Of a stretch of 64,000 nt of DNA, positions 56,283 to 64,000 are shown one piece after another. The position numbers were made by a program, and so were the translations under genes. How positions within the stretch are numbered: the first letter of the stretch is position 1; each line of letters begins with the position of its first letter. Source of the stretch: Stenopsyche tienmushanensis (lineage: Eukaryota; Arthropoda; Insecta; Trichoptera; Stenopsychidae); NCBI GenBank assembly GCA_008973525.1, contig WACJ01000132.1, positions 620,001 through 684,000 of the forward strand, in the 5' to 3' direction. The notes under the pieces were generated by a model. It saw only the letters and a program-made list of their open reading frames with translations, had not been told where the DNA came from and ran no database searches.

Positions 56283-56638
56283 ATCGATAGTGCCAAAAAT
56301 ACGTGCCGTTTTTATATTCTTCCTCTGAATTTCTAGAAATTCTTTTTTTTTTCAGGTAAAAATAGTAACTCCCAATTCAAAGTCCTTAATATTTTTCGCT
56401 GAATAGTGTCTCGCGTTATTGTGGTGCAAGATTGTGCCCATTTAAGAATTCTGAATGCCAAAAAATGTCCAAATTCATCCAGCAGCGAAAAAATTCCCGA
56501 TTGAATTTTGTTCAACCAATTTCTGCATAATTGTTTGGCCACATCACAAATTATCTTAAGGCCATTAGATACTGATTTGTTATAGCTTTTTTAAACAGAA
56601 GTATAAAAACGGCACGTATTTTCGGCACTGGCGATAAT
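56283..56638. mobile_element. 356-bp element with 35-bp inverted ends, unassigned
   Basis: The left end reads ATCGATAGTGCCAAAAATAC then GTGCCGTTTTTATA. The right end, inverted, reads ATCGCCAGTGCCGAAAATAC then GTGCCGTTTTTATA. A third, solo copy of this terminus is at 49160-49211. A CAGTGCC-like start is reminiscent of Tc1-type ends, but the flanking TA is not clear. A 69-codon minus frame inside (56333-56542) shows no transposase motif I can defend. Confidence 0.62.
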
Positions 56639-58159
56639 ATCCATCCGTTGCATTCAACGTCTACGATCGATCGAATTCATGCAAGATTAATCGACTGCGA
56701 TCGATATTTCGGCCCAATTTTTTAAATATTCAAGATCGTCCGTTCTTCGTACGGCTCCAAGGTTCAACGATACCGATAGCGGCTTATGAATACGAAAATA
56801 TGCCACCTTTCGATTACCATTTCGGTCGGGTGTATGCAAAATTAAAAATCGACTCAAAAAAGCTCTCAGCGATCCGAATCGAATTTGCATTTTCGTATTA
56901 AAGCATCCACGCTGCTTTATTTAATATTGACGGCGCGTGTGTGGGGGATGTTTTTGTTTATTCAGTGAAAGCTGAATGCACATTCTGTATTTGATCCGCG
57001 TGCGAATTACTCGTTCGCGCGCATCAAAACGGCCATACACGATGCGTATTTTTCGATAGGAAAAATAAACGCGATAGATCTGAATCCGGTCGTCCGCTTA
57101 TACGACCAACGGAACGAGTTAAATGCTGAAGTTCTGCAAGTTCATCCGATTTGTCGAGTCGGAAAGTGTTCATAATGTCGACTCGTGACTCAATCACCAC
57201 AACCCCGAAACGATGACGTCCACACTGGTCGAATCGTGCCCGTACACGTTGCTGTGTCGAAAGTGGAAGCTGCGACAAGATTTTCGACTGTCGGATTGAT
57301 GTTGACAGGCCTGTAGCGTTTTACGATGATGAATGGTCGCCTTTAACGTCCGTCTAGTTCTGGCAGTCCATGATATTGTACTTCTTGGCGGAGGTTACAC
57401 CACATCAGGTAAATGGTCATATAATTGTGATTTATTACATCGGCCATCGAAAGCTCAGAATCGATTGTATGAGCCATCCAAAATAGATTAAACGCGTGTA
57501 TGATGATTGATTCCTCGATAGCACAATGTTTACCAGACCGCTTAATACCGATTTAAAGCGCCCATAGTTTTATCAATTCATAATATTTAAACTTGATCGA
57601 GCGGGTTTATCGAATGACGACCTGGGTAAGTTCTCGCTTTTAAATGGCCACGCAATGCTGCAAATTATAAATGAACTGGCTCTTCGACGATTGTTGTGGC
57701 AAATGCGACCAAAAGCGTGCTTGAAATGATTTGATACCACACAATTTGATTGCGTCGATGTGCGCTCGAAATAACGCGCTTTTATTCATAATTTGACAGA
57801 CACAAATAGACAAATTGATAATATTTGATCCGGCGGATCCCTAAATACAGCCATTGGTCTCATAAATCCACTATCATTTAGCTTGAACCAAGTATGAATC
57901 TATATTTAATTTGGTTTTTATTTCATAACTGAACTGCATTGAGCTCGTATACTTTGTCGTGCTTTGAATATTGATTACATTAAATCATATATTTTATGTA
58001 GGAAATAAATTCAACACATTGGCGTATTTGCGGAATTTTATAAAAAAATTCACTAGTAAGCAGTTTCTAATCAAGTTTGGAGAAAATGTTAAGAACATAT
58101 AGAAATAAGTAAACAAATCAATTATTTTTTAACTATGGTGTTGATGATTAAATATATCT
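56639..58159. other. 1.5-kb stretch without recognised genes
   Basis: The DNA from 56640 to 57420 is more balanced in composition and has an 84-codon minus frame (57024-57278) without a motif. The rest is AT-rich and empty. Confidence 0.4.
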
Positions 58160-58325
58160 TTAACCTGTATGGTAGGATGATCGCGTATTTGCGAGCGAAT
58201 TCAAGTATTTGAATACCCTTGTACGTTGAGATCGGAAAGAGACAGAGATTGTATAGATTGTTAATCAAAATTTTGGAACTAATAATGATGTGTGAATGAT
58301 ATAACTCGTTTATTTATTTAACTCG
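58160..58325. mobile_element. TTAA MITE copy 3 (family T1), partial
   Basis: TTAA (58160-58163) is followed by CCTGTATGGTAGGATGATCG, parallel to copy 1 at 3460. CTTGTACGTTGAGATCGGA, AGAGACAGAG and ACTAATAATGATG match copy 2. No right terminus was found. Confidence 0.55.
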
Positions 58326-58570
58326 TTCATCGCTACGTCCACCAGATATGCTTGTTATGCACCAGGTATGTTAACATTACGAATTTCTTTCTATAATATC
58401 TTCCAGATGACAACTGTCTAAATATCTTTCGAGAATGACCTCAAAACTTGCATTCCTACCCTTGTCTATTCGCACTTGCTTATATTCACTTTGATTTTGT
58501 TAATTTTACTAATAATAACAGAGTCTAGCTTATCAATCTATGATAAAACAACACCTGAGTCCGTATTTAT

Positions 58571-58609
58571 CCCGGCTCCATGAGAAACAACACCGATTCA
58601 CGTTGGGCG
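58571..58609 (+). pseudogene. Possible collapsed tRNA-Lys remnant
   Basis: CCCGGCT, then CATGAGA, then CACGTTGGGCG occur in the same order and strand as the acceptor, anticodon-side and 3' parts of the tRNA-Lys genes, with about half the gene missing between them. The 11-base 3' match is the strongest part. It lies immediately beside the truncated edge of the MITE copy that starts near 58612. Chance similarity of short words is the alternative. Confidence 0.3.
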
Positions 58610-58611
58610 AC

Positions 58612-59354
58612 GAGAGTGTTAAATCATCAACACTAACTGAAATTTGGAAAAAAGTTATAATTTTGGACTATTTAAACTATGTTGCATCTGCTATCACTGA
58701 ATTACAACCACAAATTTTAAGGGGATATTCTAATCTAGAATTTCGAAAAAATCGATTTTGTTTTTTTTTTTCATTTTTTCAAAGTTTAGACTTTCAAAAA
58801 TATATCTTTTAAAAAAAATCCAAAAATCTAATTATTTTCGGAGTTATAGCTATTTTAGTGAGGCGACATCTAAGCCGGTCCTACCAGAATGAAATCTTTA
58901 AACGCGTTTTTCTCGAAACTACTTTTTTCAACACGGTTGACATGATATCTCATGTTCTAATTAATCGATGTACTTCAAATTAAATACGAGCTTTTTAAAT
59001 ATAACCCTTTCTTGTTTCTACCAGATTGATGTCAAAAACTTATTTTTAACTATTTTAAAAACAATTAAAACTGTGAAAAAATGATTAATTTTTAAACAGT
59101 TGCCATTTTTTATAAATATTTTTTCAAAGACGAAAATTATCATATATCGAAGATAGTTTGTAATTAAAATACTTATTATTTCCCTAGTGGACTGGCATTA
59201 GAGATGCCAGATGCCAGACGTTCTTATAATTTTACCAAAAATTTTAATTGTCTTATTGTTTTCCTGATTTTTTATTAACTTTTTTGTGCGATTTTGTTTA
59301 AAACTTTATGTTTTTAATGCGATTTTTCGCATAAATTGCACAAAAAAGGCTTAA
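58612..59354 (-). mobile_element. GCACAAAAAAAG-rich MITE, copy 3 (family P1), inverted
   Basis: On the minus strand it starts TTTAAGCCTTTTTTGTGCAA at 59354. The inner words AACACGGTTGACATGATATC, AAACGCGTTTTTCTCGAAAC and GGAGTTATAGCTATTTTAGT (plus strand) are the complements of copy 1. It is cut off near 58612 after AACACTAAC, so the right terminus with its GCACAAAAAAAG repeats is missing. Confidence 0.7.
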
Positions 59355-59365
59355 ATGTATAATGA

Positions 59366-59449
59366 TTAAATACGCATAGATGCGTATCCCGCGTCTACCG
59401 ATAATATCCGAAAGACGCACATATGCGTAACCCGATGAAAACGTGTTAA
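59366..59449. repeat. Paired ACGCATNNATGCGT palindromes next to TTAA
   Basis: TACGCATAGATGCGTA at 59371-59386 and a diverged ACGCACATATGCGT near 59415-59428 lie about 43 bp apart beside TTAA at 59446-59449. Spacing and form repeat the pattern of the piggyBac-like ends at 21.8 and 43.9 kb. TTAA also occurs at 59366-59369, but the two sides are not inverted repeats. Confidence 0.4.
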
Positions 59450-59559
59450 TATAAATTTGACAATATTACACACAAGCTATTATCAGATGTTATTTAATAA
59501 AAACTGTCAGGTTTTAGCGTCGTTTTTTCATACCATATTCAATCTTTCATATATAAAGT

Positions 59560-59830
59560 CATCCAAAATCCAAAGTTTTCCCGAATTGTGTGACATGTAG
59601 TGTTGTTTTTCTGGAAACAGACATCATGATACATCAATATGATTAAATTGTGGCCATAAAAAGTCACTCAACATTGATTGGTATCGCTCAGCATTCGCAG
59701 TAACAGCATTTGTGTGCAAATGTGGCCCAATTATTCCATTTGGCCAAAATGCATATTAAACAGCAACTTTTTTTGAGTGTAGACGTATTTCTTGAATAAC
59801 ACGAGGATTTTAATCACCATGGTTAAAATT
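59560..59830 (-). pseudogene. IS630/Tc-mariner-like transposase, central fragment
   Basis: The minus strand reads NPRVIQEIRLHSKKVAV, then AFWPNGIIGPH, then NAVTANAERYQSMLSDFLWP and QFNHIDVS. This is the segment between the first and second catalytic blocks of the same family seen at 33.7, 30.6 and 37.1 kb (usual form: V-T-V-W-C-x-L-W, then G-P-Y-F, then N-x-E-R-Y). The stop in place of the tryptophan codon shows it is dead. Confidence 0.8.
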
Positions 59831-62089
59831 GTACTACTTTTTACTAATACAAAATGGCTTATTTCACTTGAAAAATTGTCAAGTGTAAATATTATAACGC
59901 ACTGATATCTAAGCGTTGCATTTGGATTACCCTGTATTCAATATATATATATTTTTACTACAATATTGATTTCTTCAGTTTTTAAACTGTGGAAACCATA
60001 CATTTTGTAGTTGTTATAAGTATAACTCCATCGGGGATTATTAACTGCTTATTTATTTATGGTACAAACTTTTTTTCCTATGATTACTTTTATTGATTTT
60101 AATCAGTATTTTCTTTCACAGTATGCAAATTATTTAAATTGATACTTTACATTGGCATATAACTTTAATATACAAACCATAATAGATGTTATTTATTTTA
60201 TATTAACATATATACCTTTGGCTTTGAACATTTTTTATCTTATACAAATATACTGATAGTTTTATATCCAAAAATGTAAATACTGAGCCATTCTAAAATT
60301 GAATTTTTCTTTTATCATAGGCTTGGGGAATGCTTCTAGATGCATATTTTTTTACAAGAAAAAGGTTCAATTAATTCATCCTATCACAAAATAGATATTA
60401 TTACAAAATGTATTTCATAGGTATTCGATGTTGATGATTTGATGATAAAAATCAGCAAAATTACACTAGGTCTATATAAAATCCAATACAATTCACGTCG
60501 TATGAGGCGCGTTTTACGTTATTGCGAATTCATCTGGAACATTTTTATACGGAAGCAGCAAACTATGAGCGATCGGTCCGCAATCACATATGCAAATATA
60601 TCAAAATATTTGTACGGAAAATATATAAAAATAACAAGGGCCCGCCATAAAATACCAGCTGTGAAGCTTTTATGACACCCTCGTACGTATTTCATACATT
60701 TATTGGCGCGTATAAAGTCCTGCAAGAAATTCATGAGAATACAAACGGACTGTTTACCTTCAACTTGAACACTTTTTCATGAGAATTGCCCTCGAAACCC
60801 CCGACCGCCCCAAAACCGAAGAAAAAAATCCACTTATAAATTATTAATACAATTTTTCAATAGCGAATCTTAGTGTACGGCGAGTGATGAGGGCGAAAGT
60901 ATTTACCATTACAAGGGATGTTTTGTGTGAATTTATTGCGGTGATAATATTCCACTCGCTTTTTAGTCCACTCTGTACATATTTACGACGATTTTCTTTT
61001 TCGCTATCTTTCGATTAATGCGAACATTCCTCTTTGCCCTTTTTGGCAAATTATCGCAAAACGACTCATTAATCAATTCAAAGTTTGATTACAGTTCTAA
61101 TGAAGACAAAGTGGCGTTATAAAATTAATACACGCGAATATTTATCGGGATCGTGTACTGTTATATTTCAATGTCGGCGTCCATTTAAACAAACAGGCTT
61201 TAAAGCTAAGATTGTCCAAAAAAATGCTTGAAATCAAATAAATGGCGCCAATTTGATCTTGGAATAAATTGACACAATCCAGTAGAATGCGCCGAAATTT
61301 CAATGCTCTCAAACTATTAAATTTGTTTATCTGTTTTGCTGAATTGCTGTCTCCGAAGAGGAATTGGCATTCTTTAATGTGACTCTAAAATGCGCCAACG
61401 CGACAAAAAAGTATAGAAAGCGCTCGTTTCTACTATTTCATTACGTTTTCAGCAAAGCTCGTGAATACGAGAAAGAAAAATAACGCAAATGCTTCCCGTT
61501 CGTTCGTTGTTGAAATTTTATTAGAGAAATTCGCTTTAAGGAGTTCATTTTGTTTCAGCAGCAGGAATTACTGCTTCCTGATGAAATTACTGCCTGCAGA
61601 TTTTTATTTACTATACAAAATTGAGCTTCTCTTTCTGGATACGTTTTAATCTCAAATTTCACCCGGGCACTTCCGTCGTAGGAAATAATAATGTACTCGA
61701 GAAAGGCTTTTCGATTTTCTTCACTCAAAAGGGTCACACCTATGGACGATAAATCACTCAAGTGCCCAGAAGAATTTAATGGCCGTTTAATACAAAGGCG
61801 CCTTTCATAGACTCTTAGCAATAATACTGCAGAGGATATTAAAAATATTAATACCTTTCGTTTTTGCTCCATTTAATGCCTCTCCATGAACATATTAAAC
61901 TTGAAAGAAACGTCCTTTGATTCTATAAACATTTGGGTCTCGCATAACACGGTCATATGGTTCTGAAATTCATACAAACTTTGCATTACGAAAAATATCG
62001 AATATTATTAAACAATCCACAAATATATATTTATGTACATTGACTCTTTTTTGAGATCGGTTAAGTTTTCATCATCAGAGGACGGAGGG
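59831..62089. other. 2.3-kb stretch without recognised genes
   Basis: CCCCGACCGCCCCAAAACCG at 60799-60818 repeats the word at 52430. A 105-codon minus frame (61555-61872) begins with a hydrophobic stretch (VLIFLISSAVLLLRV) that could pass for a signal anchor. It has no homologous motif, and I do not call it a gene. Confidence 0.35.
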
Positions 62090-62740
62090 TAGTATTTTTG
62101 CATTCAGCCTTTAAAATTTCTGTAATATGCGATTGTCTCCTTTTAGCATATAAATCATTAAGTATTTCATGATAAGAAGCTAAAATATTTCTTGAATTAT
62201 GAAATCATCTTATATATAAAAAGTATTCTAATTTATCAGCCAATTCTAAGTCATTGTCTAATGTTTTTAATGTAAAACATGCAGTTATTTCAACTATAAT
62301 TGCTTTTTGAGTCTTTATTTATTGTAGTTTCATTAAAAAAATCAACTAATTCGTCTTCATTTAATGGACGCTCCTCCAACGTTTTTTCGACATATTAAAT
62401 ATCAAAATCATCAAATCCTTCTTCAGCAATACTACGACAAATGTTGTCTTTTGGTATTCATCTTCTATTGGTGGTACATTTTCTCTGGTGGTAGATAGAT
62501 TAATCAAAAACCTGCGTAAATAAAAACTGCGTAAAAAAGGCAAATGTCCAAATTTAATACGCCCGAAAAGGGTTAAAATAAGGCTTATTAATTCCTATTC
62601 TGTTATAACGTCATCGGTAAATAATTCTTCGATATCCTTACATTACAAAACGCACCAAAACAAGAAAACATATTTTTTCGACCGCGTTAAAGTAAAACCG
62701 CGCTAAAAAGTACCGTGCATATCGGGGGATGAGTGTACTG
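62090..62740 (-). pseudogene. Tigger/pogo-like transposase C-terminal fossil with one terminal repeat
   Basis: On the minus strand the outer end at 62740 reads CAGTACACTCATCCCCCGAT then ATGCACGG and two GCGCGGTT/ACGCGGT words, the style of Tigger termini. Further in come DIEELFTDDVITE (near 62640), VPPIEDEYQKT (near 62465), RPLNEDELVDFFNETTI (near 62365-62315) and ILASYHEILNDLYAKRRQSH (near 62195-62130). This acidic, helix-rich order fits the C-terminal region of jerky/Tigger proteins. The DDE core is deleted, and stops interrupt all parts. The opposite terminal repeat was not found. Confidence 0.6.
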
Positions 62741-63739
62741 TTAAACTCTCATCTTAATCAATACCAACAAATATTTATTCTAAAGTTCGACGCATATAAG
62801 ATGCTTTAAATGCTTTGAAATTATTCCTTGGTCCAAGGGCTATATTATATATGTAGTGTTTGGTGACTTTGGAAAATATTTTAAATTAAGAGGATGTTGA
62901 AGAACAATGGTATCAATGGTCTGGTGTGTAGTTCTTATTTTTTTATAATTTTGGCGAATTCTGAAATATTTTTTTTTTGGTAGATATTATATCAGCTGTA
63001 TGCTAATTTTTTTTAAATCGTTTTATATGAAGCGTGTTGTACAAAAAAATGCTACAATTCATCAAACGTATTATAAGAGTCATAGCATATGCTGTCCTGC
63101 AGGATCATTTACGGATTTTGAGCATTTGTTCAGGGTTGTCACAACACAATGAATATATTTATGTTTTATTAATAATTATATACATGCCATTGAAATTGAT
63201 TTAGGATAGTCTCAATTTATTAAATAATACTAATAGGAACTATTTTTTACAAGGCATTCTGACCAATGCATCCCAAAATAGATCCAGTTATGTAGTAAAG
63301 GTCATCCAATTACCTCTGCTCACCAAGATCCATCAAAATGTGAAGACATTTTTGATTCACCAATAGTATGATAATTTTTTTATTAAGTGGCTAAAATATT
63401 TTTTCACATGAAATGTCCGTTTAAGTACACCTAATGATCAAATAAAGATTTTAGTGAGATATTTATAATTCGTCAAGTTCTCTGCATTATGACTATAGTG
63501 CGGTGGTTTCATTTGGCTGCAATAATGAATAATGTATGATGCCATGATTTGGTCTCAATTCCTAGAATGAATTTATGGTCTAGGAGCATTTAGCAATCAA
63601 ATAATTTAGTTTTACATATGCGGTTGTCATATAATATCAAATTTCATTGTTAATGTTCCAAAAAGCTATGTGTAATAGAATTTATTGCTTTTCTGTCAAC
63701 TCATTCCAAAATCATATATTGATTTTTTGCTTTTTTTAG
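62741..63739. other. 1-kb AT-rich stretch, nothing recognised
   Basis: Long A and T runs only. There is no frame of 60 codons, RNA gene or terminus. Confidence 0.5.
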
Positions 63740-64000
63740 TCAATTAATTTGTCAAATTTAATGGCAATCGTCCAATAGAAGAGATGGCCAAAAATGAATT
63801 ACAAAATATATATGGATGCTATGTGCAAATATATCCTTATTCCGGTCCACTCTCTAAGGTTGCGCAGCCAGCTCATCTGCTTCCTACCAACTCCTCGTCT
63901 TCCCTCTACCTTGACCTCCAGTATCAATCGAAGAAGATATTTATTTCCTTGCAATACATGACCCAGATATGATATATTTCTCCTTTTGATTTTTGTCAGC
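63740..64000 (-). pseudogene. LINE ORF2 C-terminal fragment
   Basis: On the minus strand, from 63975 down, the translation reads YLGHVLQGNKYLLRLILEVK, VEGRRGVGRKQMSWLRNL and REWTGIR. These are the closing motifs of arthropod non-LTR retrotransposon ORF2 proteins (usual form: GHVLR-x-E-x-Y, GKIEGRRGPGRRR, SWLxNLRDWTG). The sequence decays after LHIAS, where the protein normally ends within about 20 residues. The window edge cuts the upstream part, so completeness to the right is unknown. Confidence 0.8.

Noticed and set aside
58164..58385. Complete TTAA element closing at TTAA near 58379
   Set aside because: The bases before that TTAA are not the inverse of the left end, so the right terminus is considered lost.
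61555..61872. 105-codon minus frame with a hydrophobic N-terminus resembling a signal peptide
   Set aside because: It has no conserved residues or cysteine pattern, and no neighbouring exon or promoter evidence. A plus-strand TTTGTTTCAG splice-like site in the same place also leads only to a 21-codon frame.
1..64000. CRISPR array, prokaryotic operon, or phage-like gene cluster
   Set aside because: There are no regularly spaced direct repeats and no contiguous coding genes. All recognisable content is eukaryotic: tRNA genes without CCA, splice-like sites, SINE, mariner, hAT and LTR pieces.

Overview
The window is a gene-poor, AT-rich stretch of a eukaryotic nuclear genome, most likely an arthropod and probably an insect. 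This rests on the mix of families: Tc1/mariner-type fossils, hAT and piggyBac-like non-autonomous elements, a tRNA-derived SINE, LTR and non-LTR retrotransposon pieces, a Tigger/pogo relic, and polymerase III tRNA genes with T-run terminators. No long uninterrupted protein gene is present. The species cannot be named from the sequence.

The best-supported genes are four identical tRNA-Lys(CUU) genes, at 2732-2804 (-), 8276-8348 (-), 17623-17695 (+) and 24300-24372 (+). Protein-coding candidates are weak: a 39-codon, GC-rich terminal exon behind a good splice acceptor (15063-15182, +), a GC island open on both strands for 184 codons (about 54294-54872), and an Arg/Pro-rich frame (52198-52572). 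Two clusters of short motifs look regulatory: six MYB-type YAACGG sites at 2988-3106, and six CGGGC-core, partly AP-2-like sites at 43252-43411.

Layout. 0.7-4 kb: an LTR, a hAT element with a perfect 8-bp target duplication, a TTAA-flanked MITE, the first tRNA, the MYB cluster and a second TTAA element. 8-9.3 kb: tRNA plus the first copy of a GCACAAAAAAAG-rich MITE. 13-15 kb: a deleted mariner and the candidate exon. 17-19 kb: SINE, tRNA and the second GCACAAAAAAAG MITE. 20-25.8 kb: LTR piece, a piggyBac-like end, a hAT copy, a tRNA, a mariner and a TA-tailed repeat. 28-31.6 kb: LINE RT relic, inverted hAT copy, transposase fossil split by a mariner MITE, TTAA MITE. 33-37 kb: transposase fossils and small MITEs. 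41-45.4 kb: a full-length decayed mariner, a GC-rich motif cluster, a piggyBac-like relic and an LTR with a tRNA-Leu primer-binding site. 46-53.7 kb: more LTR copies, a mariner split by a hAT element, and a deleted mariner. 54-64 kb: GC island, a terminal-inverted-repeat element, third copies of two MITE families, a Tigger fossil and a LINE 3' end.

The genes do not form a pathway. The window reads as intron or intergenic DNA built up by repeated transposon insertion, with tRNA-Lys genes scattered through it. I saw no evidence for a new defence system or operon. The more unusual signals are the dispersed identical tRNAs, the paired palindromes in the piggyBac-like elements, two precise nested insertions, and the two motif clusters.
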